Positions 1 through 7,245 of a stretch of 53,457 nt of DNA are shown here, piece by piece. The stretch lies in contig NZ_CP011050.1 in NCBI RefSeq assembly GCF_000982825.1, positions 1-53,457 on the forward strand. The letters are read 5' to 3'. The position numbers were made by a program, and so were the translations under genes. Below the pieces are notes generated by a model. That model was not told the DNA's origin. It worked only from the letters and a program-made list of their open reading frames with translations, and did not search any database. Source of the stretch: Cronobacter sakazakii (GTDB lineage: Bacteria; Pseudomonadota; Gammaproteobacteria; Enterobacterales; Enterobacteriaceae). The stretch's first letter is position 1. Each line of letters begins with the position of its first letter.

Positions 1-66
1 TACCGGTGAGAACGGGCCAGGAGGAACATCGATGCCGGTCAGATAATTTTATCGGAGGGAAAGAGT

Positions 67-627
67 GTGAGAGAAGATGTTGAGTTTCGAGTCCGGGCTT
101 TTCGTAAGGCTCTGGAGCTGGCCCGGGACTGCCCGGAGGAGTGCCGTCACCTGGGACGATGGGAAACGGAGTTGCATAATTTTCCGCACGGCAGCTGCGA
201 TATGGCCAGTAATTGTCTTGCACAGTATCTCACGGATAATAAATGTGGCCATCCCTGCATTATTTACATGAATGGCAGCAGGCTGGAAAACTCGCCTGTT
301 CACGCCCATGTAATTGTCATGCTGGACGGTGAGTACATAGATTTGACGCTGGAGCAGTTTGAAGGATATCCGGACTACATCGTGAGTGAACCCATCGAGT
401 CGCAAGGGGTGATAGGCACCCTGTTACGAAGAATTGGGGAAGTCGAAGGACCCATAGAAACGCGTCCAATAAAACTCTCGTCGTCCAGGGAACGTGGAGA
501 TGATATGTACGTATGGCTCCGCGATAAGGCAGATCAAATCCTTGAGGAAGAGAAAAACAGAGCGGTCGACACGGAACCCGGGTGCCCCGTGGAAAAAATC
601 GTTATTGGATATACGGAACAAGATTAA
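67..627 (+). CDS. Hypothetical protein with a Cys-His-Asp pattern
   Basis: This gene encodes a 186-residue soluble protein of unknown function. It starts at GTG with a good GGAGG ribosome site at 54-59. No signal peptide or membrane segment is visible. Residues that could form a papain/transglutaminase-like triad are Cys44 in HGSCDMAS, His79 or His81 in VHAHVIV, and Asp92 in YIDLTLEQF. The spacing (Cys in a helix start, then a His strand, then an Asp strand about 11 residues on) is what that fold would show, but this is inference from pattern only. The C-terminal third is charged and looks helical. An upstream reading frame ends at the TGA at 7-9, so it may be the last gene of an operon that begins outside the window. 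Confidence 0.75.
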   Translation: MREDVEFRVRAFRKALELARDCPEECRHLGRWETELHNFPHGSCDMASNCLAQYLTDNKCGHPCIIYMNGSRLENSPVHAHVIVMLDGEYIDLTLEQFEGYPDYIVSEPIESQGVIGTLLRRIGEVEGPIETRPIKLSSSRERGDDMYVWLRDKADQILEEEKNRAVDTEPGCPVEKIVIGYTEQD

Positions 628-712
628 ATCAGTAACCGCCGTACGGCCTGTTACTGCTACGAAGATACAGCCCGTTTCCGGGCTGTATTCGCAGTCAGGA
701 GCCGCTGCCGGT

Positions 713-925
713 TTACTCTGCATCGATGGCCAGCAATACCATCAACAGTAACGCGATCGGGCACCTGACAGTCAACCGCCCCGGATACACTGCCCGGCAT
801 CCGAGAGCCAGGTACAGGTCCTCATAATTACGCCAGGCACTTTCGGTACCTTTTTCCCGGTACTCACTTCTTGCCACTTCCGTTCTGTATGCCAGCTGTG
901 CCAGCGGGATAATGTCATTAAACAT
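713..925 (-). CDS. Small hypothetical protein, 70 aa
   Basis: A 70-residue protein on the minus strand with a clear AGGAG ribosome site seven bases before its ATG. The N-terminal two thirds are charged and helical; the last 20 residues are hydrophobic (CPIALLLMVLLAIDAE), which could be a short membrane anchor. The family is not recognised. It is divergent from the vapBC promoter region and convergent with the gene at 67-627. The ribosome site and the coherent composition argue for a real gene, but a chance frame cannot be excluded. Confidence 0.5.
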   Translation of the reverse strand: MFNDIIPLAQLAYRTEVARSEYREKGTESAWRNYEDLYLALGCRAVYPGRLTVRCPIALLLMVLLAIDAE

Positions 926-1016
926 TTCAAAACTCCTGTCGGTATCGGGGAACTCCCCCCATTCAGGATCGCGTCACGACGGAGACGACTGCCAGAAATT
1001 AAAGCAAACAAAAAGG

Positions 1017-1058
1017 CATATGCTAGGCATATGCAAATCATTTTCAACCTTGTATAAT
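1017..1058 (+). promoter_or_regulatory. vapBC promoter and likely autoregulatory operator
   Basis: A perfect TATAAT at 1053-1058 lies 47 bases before the vapB start. Just upstream, the self-complementary octamer GCATATGC occurs twice within 19 bases (about 1017-1035), covering where a -35 box would sit. Paired palindromes over the promoter are typical of sites bound by VapB/VapBC complexes. No good -35 hexamer is visible, so the promoter may be weak. Confidence 0.55.
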
Positions 1059-1104
1059 GCACCTGTACGGGCAGATCTGCCCGGGTATCCGAAGAGGAAA
1101 GAGT

Positions 1105-1335
1105 ATGCGTACTGTGTCTGTATTTAAAAATGGCCAGAACCGGGCTATCCGGCTGCCGCGGGATATGGATTTTGAGGGCGTCAGCGAGCTGGAAATCATC
1201 CGGGAAGGCGACAGTATCATCCTGCGTCCCGTCCGCCCGACGTGGGGCTCCTTCGCGCAGCTCGACAAAGCAGATCCGGACTTTATGGCGGAGCGCGCCG
1301 ACGTGGTCAGCGACGAAGGACGATTTGACCTGTGA
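1105..1335 (+). CDS. vapB: VapB-family antitoxin
   Basis: A 76-residue antitoxin. The N-terminal half (MRTVSVFKNGQNRAIRLP, then GVSELEIIREGDSIILRP) is the AbrB/SpoVT-type swapped-hairpin DNA-binding domain; the acidic C-terminal tail would wrap the toxin. The ATG at 1105 is chosen because GAGGAAAG precedes it; an earlier in-frame codon at 1057 lies inside the -10 box and cannot be the start. The stop overlaps the vapC start by four bases (GTGA), so translation is coupled. Together with VapC it would neutralise the toxin and repress the operon. Confidence 0.9.
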   Translation: MRTVSVFKNGQNRAIRLPRDMDFEGVSELEIIREGDSIILRPVRPTWGSFAQLDKADPDFMAERADVVSDEGRFDL

Positions 1336-1748
1336 AAAAGACCTATATGCTCGATACCAATATCTGTTCATTCATCATGCGTGAACAGCCCGAAGCGGTA
1401 CTGAAGCAGCTGGAGCAGACGGTACTGCGGGGACACCGGATTGTCGTCTCAGCCATTACCTATGCCGAAATGCGGTTCGGTGCCATCGGCAAAAAAGCCT
1501 CCCCGCGTCACGCGGTGCTGGTTGAGGCATTCTGTGCGCGGCTTGATGCCGTTCTGGCGTGGGACCGGGCCGCGGTGGACGCGACCACAGAAATCAAGGC
1601 GGCGCTGACCGCGGCCGGCACCCCGATAGGTCCGAATGATACGGCGATTGCCGGGCATGCCATTGCAGCCGGCGCCGTACTGGTTACCAATAATGTGCGT
1701 GAATTTGAACGTGTTCCGGGACTGATGCTGGAAGACTGGACGAAATAA
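1332..1748 (+). CDS. vapC: VapC-family PIN-domain toxin
   Basis: A 138-residue PIN-domain ribonuclease. The family's acidic residues are present: Asp in YMLDTNICSF near the N-terminus, Glu in TYAEMRFG, and the late pair in GPNDTAIAGHAI and VTNNVREF. Enterobacterial plasmid relatives (MvpT/VapC type) cut initiator tRNA(fMet) and stop translation; that target is inferred from family membership. It starts at GTG overlapping the vapB stop. The length is normal and the active site looks intact, so the pair should work as a plasmid addiction module. Confidence 0.92.
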   Translation: MKKTYMLDTNICSFIMREQPEAVLKQLEQTVLRGHRIVVSAITYAEMRFGAIGKKASPRHAVLVEAFCARLDAVLAWDRAAVDATTEIKAALTAAGTPIGPNDTAIAGHAIAAGAVLVTNNVREFERVPGLMLEDWTK

Positions 1749-1796
1749 CCCGAGCTGCCGCTGAGGGCAGCCGGTAAATGAAAAGGACAGGCTGAT

Positions 1797-2294
1797 ATGG
1801 GCGTAAAACTCACGGAGACGCGGATTAACACGCTGCTCTCCACCCTCAATGATCTTATCTGTGAGGATGGTCTGCTGACGCGGGAACAGCGTGAAAATAT
1901 GGTCATGACCGTGGCCACGATCGGAGGTCTTAACGAGCGGATACGTCAGGCTACGGCAGAAAAAGAAGCACGCAAACAGGCGAAGGCCGAAAAGCCGCCT
2001 AAAAAACCACGTGAACCCGACCTGGTGTTTCCGCGTAGCGGAAAGCCCTGGGCCAGTGAAGATCTCGATTTGATACATGGCATCATCGATGGCATTCCGG
2101 ACGAAGAAATCGATAACCAGGTGCTGTGGCTGTCTGAGAAGCAGGGCCGCACGCCTTACGCCATCGCGTTGAAAATTGTGAGTGAAGGGCGTCTGGATGA
2201 AGAGTGGGCGAAACGCTGGCAGCCTGCCGCGAAGGAGATCCGTGAAAAACATGCACAGCAGCTGGAAAAGGTACAAACGTACCAGGAGAGCTGA
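1797..2294 (+). CDS. Hypothetical protein with a Myb/SANT-like helical segment
   Basis: A 165-residue hydrophilic protein, function unknown. The first 60 residues look helical, residues about 55-78 are a Lys/Pro-rich linker (EARKQAKAEKPPKKPRE), and residues 84-130 (GKPWASEDLDLIHGI through GRTPYAIALKIV) resemble a Myb/SANT-type three-helix unit in which a tryptophan and a spaced GRTPYAIALK helix recur. It follows vapC by 48 bases and precedes the next gene closely, so it may be co-transcribed with both. DNA binding is an inference from the helix pattern only. Confidence 0.75.
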   Translation: MGVKLTETRINTLLSTLNDLICEDGLLTREQRENMVMTVATIGGLNERIRQATAEKEARKQAKAEKPPKKPREPDLVFPRSGKPWASEDLDLIHGIIDGIPDEEIDNQVLWLSEKQGRTPYAIALKIVSEGRLDEEWAKRWQPAAKEIREKHAQQLEKVQTYQES

Positions 2295-2336
2295 TGCGTG
2301 TGCCCGGCAACGGCTCGCGCATCGGTGGAATATGAC

Positions 2337-2996
2337 ATGGCCATACATCTCATCACGACGTGCAGCAGCAGTAAAGCAGCTGCGCCGGGAAGCAGGGTGT
2401 TTCCTTATCACAACACCGATCTCAGCGCCGCAATGGCAACCTGGCGGGCTCTGCTGAACAGTGAAAGCAGCGCCGCGAAATTCACAACCAGAGAACTCTA
2501 CCGCGGCACACACTGGAAACGGGCTGTGTCGGCAATGACATGCTGGCCAGAAACCGAGTTGTGGGTGATATCCGCAGGTCTGGGATTGCGGCATGCCACC
2601 GATCCGGCGTTGCCCTATGAGGCGACATTCCATGCCATGACGCATGCGCCTGCCGCCGTATGGAAAAGTCTGACGACGCAGCCACCGTTTCCCGGTCGCT
2701 GCGCCTCGATAGCGGAGCTGATGCACACATATCCGGGCGACAACTTTGTTATTGCCGGCTCGCCGGTGTATATCAGCGCAGCGGAGAAAGACATCGTTAC
2801 GGGGCTTGACGCTCTGGATTCTGCTCCGGTGCAGCTGACAGTGGTGACGTCAAAGAAGTATACCGGACCGCTGCAAACGTATGTTGCTGCAAGCAACGCT
2901 GGCATGCTGTCACAGTTGAACGCAAACATGACAACACTGAACATTAGTTATGCGTTAAATATTATCAAAGGTCTCATTACTGCCAGACAATATTAA
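2337..2996 (+). CDS. Hypothetical protein, DUF6884/YaaA-like N-terminus
   Basis: A 219-residue protein that starts MAIHLITTCSSSK. This opening strand followed by Cys-Ser-x-Ser-Lys, then a TRELYRGTHWKRA helix and a WVISAGLGLRHATD...PYEATF segment, recalls the DUF6884 and YaaA-type families, in which a (G/T)CS.SK motif, an ELYxG(x)xF helix and a SA.xGLL...PY motif recur. No biochemical role is assigned. The ATG at 2337 is chosen because GGTGGAA precedes it; the GTG at 2298 just after the upstream stop is a possible alternative. It is probably co-expressed with the gene at 1797-2294. Confidence 0.7.
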   Translation: MAIHLITTCSSSKAAAPGSRVFPYHNTDLSAAMATWRALLNSESSAAKFTTRELYRGTHWKRAVSAMTCWPETELWVISAGLGLRHATDPALPYEATFHAMTHAPAAVWKSLTTQPPFPGRCASIAELMHTYPGDNFVIAGSPVYISAAEKDIVTGLDALDSAPVQLTVVTSKKYTGPLQTYVAASNAGMLSQLNANMTTLNISYALNIIKGLITARQY

Positions 2997-3448
2997 TTTT
3001 TTCATCGAACGATCGCTGCAAAAAAAAGAGACCGAATGATATTTACAATATACGTTCAGTGGAAAATGGAGCCTCATTATTACTCCTTCATACTGGCGGC
3101 GTTACCCGGCCAGCATTATGCACAAAAATAGATCGCCCGAACTTATTTGATGGTTTTATTGCGGTATTACCTGTAAAGTAAATAGTTCCATTGCCGATAA
3201 CAAGCAAAGCTCTTGTTAATTATTTTATCGGCTCCAGGTTATGAACGATTTTCATCTTTTCAGTATTTATCTTTCGCAGAAAAACAAAATTCAGGCTATG
3301 CTGATCCTTCGCGATAAATCAGAATTTGCGGCCAGAAAAATAATGGAAAAGGCATATATACGAGTGCCGGCATGCACCGGGCGGATATTCTGGAACTGGG
3401 TGCAGAGTTATATTTACACTGCCTGTCGCAGTGAGCAGGAGAATACGT
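2997..3448. other. AT-rich intergenic region without a supported gene
   Basis: This stretch between the DUF6884-like gene and the TraX-like gene is AT-rich. A frame opens at 3241 and runs through the TraX-like gene in another phase, but its first part has no ribosome site and its later part is the shadow of TraX, so it is not called. No hairpin or repeat of note is seen. Confidence 0.5.
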
Positions 3449-4225
3449 TTGAAGGTACTGTCAACCATTCACAAAATTCCTTTCAGAGCACTGCAGCGAA
3501 TGACACTGCTGAATCCCGGAGCAGTGGATTTGGTGAAACTCCTGGCGATGCTGGCCATGCTCCTCGATCACTTCAACACGCTGTTTCTGAGCCCGCTGCG
3601 GCCGGAACTGTATGCGCTCGGCAGAGCGGCCTTCCCGTTGTTCAGTCTGATCTGGGCCATCAACGTAAACAGGAAGCCGGAACGTCTGCAGTTTCAGGCA
3701 AACCGGTTATGGCTGTGGGCAGTAGTAACCCAGCCGGTATTCATGCTGGCATTTCGCCAACTCGATCCGTGGTACGCGCTGAATATTCTCTTCGTATTTG
3801 CCGGCACAACACAACTCCTGGCCTGGCACCGACAGTCCGGAACCTGTGGCCTCGCCGCAGGTACAGCTCTGCTGGCGGTACTTGCCTGGCCATTGTCGCC
3901 GGCAAGCTATGGTCTGCAGGGCGAAATTCTGACGGTGGGGCTGGCTGTAATCGCCGGCAGCGCATCAGCGCAGGTTCGGTACTGTGCCGGCTGGGCAGTT
4001 TTCCTGTCGCTGGTAACCCTCAACGGCGCCTCACATCTTGCCACCATGCCTGTGGCGACACTTGTGTTTGCCACGTTACCGACGTGTCTTTTTCCCTGGA
4101 TGGTCGTGACTGCCGCACAGCAGCTCATGGCGGACAAACACCGGCGCTGGCTTCCGGCCCGGTTCTTTTATCCGGTTTATGCGGGGCATCTCCTGCTCGC
4201 CGGAACGATAGTGTATTTTGTTTAA
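3449..4225 (+). CDS. traX: TraX-family membrane protein (pilin acetylation)
   Basis: A polytopic membrane protein of about 258 residues related to F TraX, the inner-membrane protein that N-acetylates F pilin. The diagnostic opening GAVDLVKLLAMLAMLLDHFN is followed by ALGRAAFPLFSLIWAINVNR and at least six further hydrophobic segments. I place the start at TTG 3449, eight bases after AGGAGA; a GTG at 3431 overlaps that ribosome site and is less likely. F TraX has about 248 residues, so this is full length. No other transfer gene is in the window; in F-like plasmids traX closes the tra operon next to the FII replicon, and this one also lies on the replicon side. Confidence 0.85.
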   Translation: MKVLSTIHKIPFRALQRMTLLNPGAVDLVKLLAMLAMLLDHFNTLFLSPLRPELYALGRAAFPLFSLIWAINVNRKPERLQFQANRLWLWAVVTQPVFMLAFRQLDPWYALNILFVFAGTTQLLAWHRQSGTCGLAAGTALLAVLAWPLSPASYGLQGEILTVGLAVIAGSASAQVRYCAGWAVFLSLVTLNGASHLATMPVATLVFATLPTCLFPWMVVTAAQQLMADKHRRWLPARFFYPVYAGHLLLAGTIVYFV

Positions 4226-4282
4226 ACAGAAGAGGTCTGCCTGTTCTCTACAGGCCTGATAAACCATTAAAAAGGCGATCTG

Positions 4283-4510
4283 ATGCGAAGCGATGACGTT
4301 GTCTTCACGTATGAAACAGTGACTAATGAAACCGAGCGGCTTATTACTGAATACGCAGCCTCAGTACGAGAATTGCCTGAGAAAAAGGAGGCATGTTATG
4401 CAGCGGCGTGTGGAACTCTTGAACTGTGGCTGAGCCTTACAAAACATCAAAATAATCCCGATGCAGCAAGACTTCTGCACCTCACGTCTGAGATATTAAA
4501 GCTACGATGA
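4283..4510 (+). CDS. Small hypothetical protein, 75 aa
   Basis: A 75-residue, mostly helical, acidic protein (TVTNETERLITEYAASVREL, then CGTLELWLSLTKHQ) of unknown function. It starts 57 bases after the traX-like stop with an AAAAAGGCGA ribosome site. It could be the last gene of that transcript. Its composition is coherent and unlike a shadow frame, but no family is recognised. Confidence 0.55.
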   Translation: MRSDDVVFTYETVTNETERLITEYAASVRELPEKKEACYAAACGTLELWLSLTKHQNNPDAARLLHLTSEILKLR

Positions 4511-4550
4511 TTGCCTGTCGGGATGTCTGAAGGTAAATGCTCTTACTTTA

Positions 4551-4587
4551 TTAATAAGTTAATAAGTTAATAAGTTAATAAGTTAAT
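4551..4587. repeat. 8-bp tandem repeat, about 4.6 copies
   Basis: The unit TTAATAAG is repeated four times without a mismatch from 4551 to 4582, followed by TTAAT. It lies between two convergent genes. Such arrays change length by slippage and can serve as a strain marker; no protein-binding role is evident. Confidence 0.9.
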
Positions 4588-4710
4588 GTGCATACTGATT
4601 GGGGTGCGTCAGCTTACCCTCCATCTCTTATGGGGTTGATGTGTGGCGGTTAGATATACCGTACCCCCTTCTCAGATCTGGCTTCTATCCCGGACAGACT
4701 GCATGTACAT

Positions 4711-5451
4711 TTACTTTCCGAATCTCTGATTAAGTCTTTTGGTCAGCACTTCTATGGATTCTTTACGCTTTGAGAAAATGTCGTTCACAACATACTCCAT
4801 TATCTCAAATGCATCCTCGATATCTCTTACTTTAACTTCGTCGAGTGTATGACTGCCGGCATTACCGAGAAATTTAATCGCCATTAACGGGCTGGCATAG
4901 TCTGAATAGTTGTCGGGCAGATGCTTTTCGAGTCGCTCATGTAGAACAATCCTTTTGCCTTTGTCATTCCGTTCAGGAACGCCGATAGCTGTCAGCAAAC
5001 GCTCGACAGTAATCCGAATCAGGTTGGCCGCCGAACCCGGCTGCGCCAGGTAAACCGAAAATGATGCAGCAAGCGGTTCTGAGATTTCTTCCGGACATTC
5101 AACTTTAATTGTGAAAGGGTTAAGCGCTGGCACAAAGTTGACGGGCTTGAATACCTGCCAGTATACCGTACCCTTTTCATGTTCCCAGCCAGATTCATAA
5201 CGGCTTATACCAGAGCAGCACACAACTTCCCGACATTGGGATCGCGAGCATTTTGCCATACAACAAAATACACCAGAATACATATCAGCCTCAAACCACA
5301 ACTCGTCCTGCATTCCCCGGTTCTCAGAGGTAGGTGCCTCATAGAGAGATTCTTGAATTATTTCCAGAGTCAGCTGCCCACAGGCCGGGCATGGCCATTC
5401 AACCTGTCCAGTCTTATCGAAAGCTTTCGAAAGTTTATGTATTCTCATCAT
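4711..5451 (-). CDS. DUF4145-domain protein with N-terminal zinc-binding cysteines
   Basis: A 246-residue protein. The C-terminal part (about residues 110-240) matches the DUF4145 pattern: a helical region (ANLIRITVERLLTAI), then SPLMAIKFLGNAGSH and DIEDAFEIMEYVVNDIF. DUF4145 is common in restriction and defence-type loci and is related to HEPN-like helical domains, but its activity is not established. The N-terminus carries a CPACG knuckle and, around residues 62-80, a second cysteine cluster (FCCMAKCSRSQC...VVCCSG), so a zinc ribbon is likely. It starts ATGATG without a strong ribosome site. It stands alone on the minus strand. Confidence 0.8.
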   Translation of the reverse strand: MMRIHKLSKAFDKTGQVEWPCPACGQLTLEIIQESLYEAPTSENRGMQDELWFEADMYSGVFCCMAKCSRSQCREVVCCSGISRYESGWEHEKGTVYWQVFKPVNFVPALNPFTIKVECPEEISEPLAASFSVYLAQPGSAANLIRITVERLLTAIGVPERNDKGKRIVLHERLEKHLPDNYSDYASPLMAIKFLGNAGSHTLDEVKVRDIEDAFEIMEYVVNDIFSKRKESIEVLTKRLNQRFGK

Positions 5452-5615
5452 TAATTACTTTTCATAAGATTAAATTCATACCTGTTAAGCTTTCTAACAG
5501 GCCAGCGTAATATGCACTAACCATACGACACGGGCTCGTTATGACAAAATGAAATAGTGAAAGTTACCGACATGTCGTGAACGCAGACAAACAAACAATT
5601 ATAAGGAAAGAAACA

Positions 5616-5759
5616 ATGTCAAAATCCGGCAATTCAGGCACAACGAAAACGGGTGGCCGCGGTCCATCAAGCCATCCGGGACAGGGCGGGAACTGGCCAA
5701 GCACAACAGGTAACCCCTCCGGTCGCGACAGAGGTAATGCGCCCCCGAAAAGAAAATAA
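5616..5759 (+). CDS. Small Gly/Pro-rich hypothetical protein, 47 aa
   Basis: A 47-residue basic protein rich in Gly, Ser, Pro and Asn (MSKSGNSGTTKTGGRGPSS...GNAPPKRK), expected to be disordered. The ATG at 5616 has an AAGGAAAG ribosome site; an earlier in-frame codon at 5577 has none. I recall similar short proteins on Klebsiella-type plasmids, without a known role. Confidence 0.6.
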   Translation: MSKSGNSGTTKTGGRGPSSHPGQGGNWPSTTGNPSGRDRGNAPPKRK

Positions 5760-5804
5760 GTCAGCTGGTACATCTCATCCCCATGTTCAAACACCGGTTA
5801 TTAT

Positions 5805-5891
5805 CATGCCCGAAGGGCATAAAAGGCGGCTCATTTTCCCCCAGGAAGAAGCTGCCTTCAAACCACCGGGCCCTGCTTCATTTCATATGCC
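5805..5891. repeat. 87-bp dispersed repeat, copy A
   Basis: This 87-bp block matches 7370-7456 in length, in its first 28 bases and in the second half around GCTGCCTTCAAACC and CGGGCCCTGCTT; about 20 central bases differ. It opens with a perfect hairpin, ATGCCC-GAA-GGGCAT. The two copies are direct repeats that bracket the small membrane protein gene and the DUF4225 gene. The rest of 5760-6140 shows no gene. Confidence 0.85.
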
Positions 5892-6140
5892 TTAGCCACT
5901 TAAGTTAGCAACTTATTATGTTAATAAGCATTATCCCGCTGAGCTGGCCTCTTACTACTCATCTTGATGGTTCCCGTGCATGCATTGGGTGTCCGGGTGA
6001 AAACTGGGTCAGAGTTTCATACAGCGCGGTCAAGAGTTCAGCCAGCTGCGGGCAGGGTGAGAAGCAAGGTAAACATTTACGGAATCCGTACCGTTACGCG
6101 TCAAGCCTGTATATAATTTTATCCGGAAAGGGAGAAGATT

Positions 6141-6464
6141 ATGATCATCAGTGAGAAAGACTTATATAACGCAGGCTTTAGTGAACGCGATGTTGAAAAC
6201 CTGAAGAGTCGGGTCTCTCATGGAGGAGGCACTATGGACGCGCTCATCTCTGCGCTTTCCCGTCGCTTTCGGGTTTCAGTATGGGTAACGGTGGGCCTGA
6301 TACTGGTAATGCTATGTGTACTGCTTGCCGGCAACCGTACCCATATTGTTTCAGGTGGTGTGAGTGCTGTTATAGCGCTGGTAATTGTATGGGCAACGTT
6401 TCCACCTTCTCTTGGTATGAAAGCCCGCCGGCTGGAGAAATTTATTTCTCGCCGGGATCGATAG
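6141..6464 (+). CDS. Small inner-membrane protein, 107 aa
   Basis: A 107-residue protein with a cytoplasmic-looking N-terminus (MIISEKDLYNAGFSERDVENLKSR), two membrane helices (about residues 47-63, VWVTVGLILVMLCVLLAG, and 70-86, VSGGVSAVIALVIVWATF), and a basic tail (KARRLEKFISRRDR). The ribosome site GGGAGAAG is well placed. Its 3' end overlaps the convergent DUF4225 gene by 23 bases. Family and role are unknown; its size, topology and position make an immunity or accessory partner of the neighbour conceivable, which is a guess. Confidence 0.75.
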   Translation: MIISEKDLYNAGFSERDVENLKSRVSHGGGTMDALISALSRRFRVSVWVTVGLILVMLCVLLAGNRTHIVSGGVSAVIALVIVWATFPPSLGMKARRLEKFISRRDR

Positions 6465-7245
6465 ATAATAAATTTACCGCAACGCTGGCGGTAAGCCCCC
6501 ATCCAGCGATATTCAGAGCCATCATCGGACGTGAGGTTTTGGAGACCTTTCTGAAAAAGTCGGGTCTTGTCCAGTACCAGAGGCGCTGCACCTCTGGCCT
6601 TAATCGAAGCCCGTACATGCCATAAACGTCACTGACGAGAGTGACGGCTTTATAGGCACCCAGCCCCTGCTGACGACTGAACCCCAGGAACTCAGCAACT
6701 TCCATAGAGCCGTCAGCGAAAATACCTTCTGTCTTTTTATCATCAAGTAAAGTGCGGGCTGCTGCCTTGGTAATGGTGTTAACGCCATTCACAATAATGA
6801 TTGCCCCGGCAATCACGCCCATCGGTGTCATGGTGGCCATCATCGTAATCCCGCCGAAAATCGCAATACCGCCGATGACGACGTCCACCCCGGAAATGAT
6901 GTAACCGATGATTTTGTTTTCTTCCTTGACGACTTTTACCTCGGCATAGAGCTTTGCGTAACCAGATTTCAGCGCCCGGGATTGCTCAAGAAGGCTGTCA
7001 TTTTCTGCACGAAGCGTTTTAATGCAGGCCATACACTCATCATCTGTTTTTGCGCGTCTTGCCGCTTCAAACTGATTCATGATGACTGACTTGATCTCGT
7101 CAACAAACTGCAGCCGCGAAAGTCCGTCATGCAGATGCATGGACGCCACGGTATTTGCGGTATTAACGAGTTTCCGTGCTTCAAGGTTAATCATGGTATC
7201 AGACCATGCACGGCGGTTCTGACCGGGGAAAAGGAGCGTGTCCAT
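6442..7245 (-). CDS. DUF4225-domain protein
   Basis: A 267-residue protein recognised as DUF4225 from the sequence order HLHDGLSRLQFVDEI, LRAENDSLLEQ, a long coiled segment, KEENKIIGYIISGVDVVIGG, MMATMTPMGVIAGA, and the C-terminal RRLRPEVQRLW-type segment ending RKVSKTSRPMMALN. Residues about 110-158 form a hydrophobic helical hairpin; the rest is soluble. The ATG at 7245 follows AAGGACATAAA. The function of DUF4225 is not established. The helical hairpin in an otherwise soluble, coiled-coil-rich protein recalls pore-forming toxins, and a small membrane protein gene converges on it. Confidence 0.82.
   Translation of the reverse strand: MDTLLFPGQNRRAWSDTMINLEARKLVNTANTVASMHLHDGLSRLQFVDEIKSVIMNQFEAARRAKTDDECMACIKTLRAENDSLLEQSRALKSGYAKLYAEVKVVKEENKIIGYIISGVDVVIGGIAIFGGITMMATMTPMGVIAGAIIIVNGVNTITKAAARTLLDDKKTEGIFADGSMEVAEFLGFSRQQGLGAYKAVTLVSDVYGMYGLRLRPEVQRLWYWTRPDFFRKVSKTSRPMMALNIAGWGLTASVAVNLLSIDPGEK

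Noticed and set aside
1449..2726. Minus-strand frame of 425 codons across vapC and the following genes
   Set aside because: Long but antisense to three coherent genes with ribosome sites; its composition (Arg/His/Cys-rich, no motif) marks it as a shadow of GC-rich coding DNA.
3241..4296. A 351-codon frame through the traX region
   Set aside because: It is in another phase than TraX, has no ribosome site, and its amino-acid composition (Ser/Arg/Cys-rich, no domain) is that of a shadow frame; TraX in the other frame has clear family motifs.
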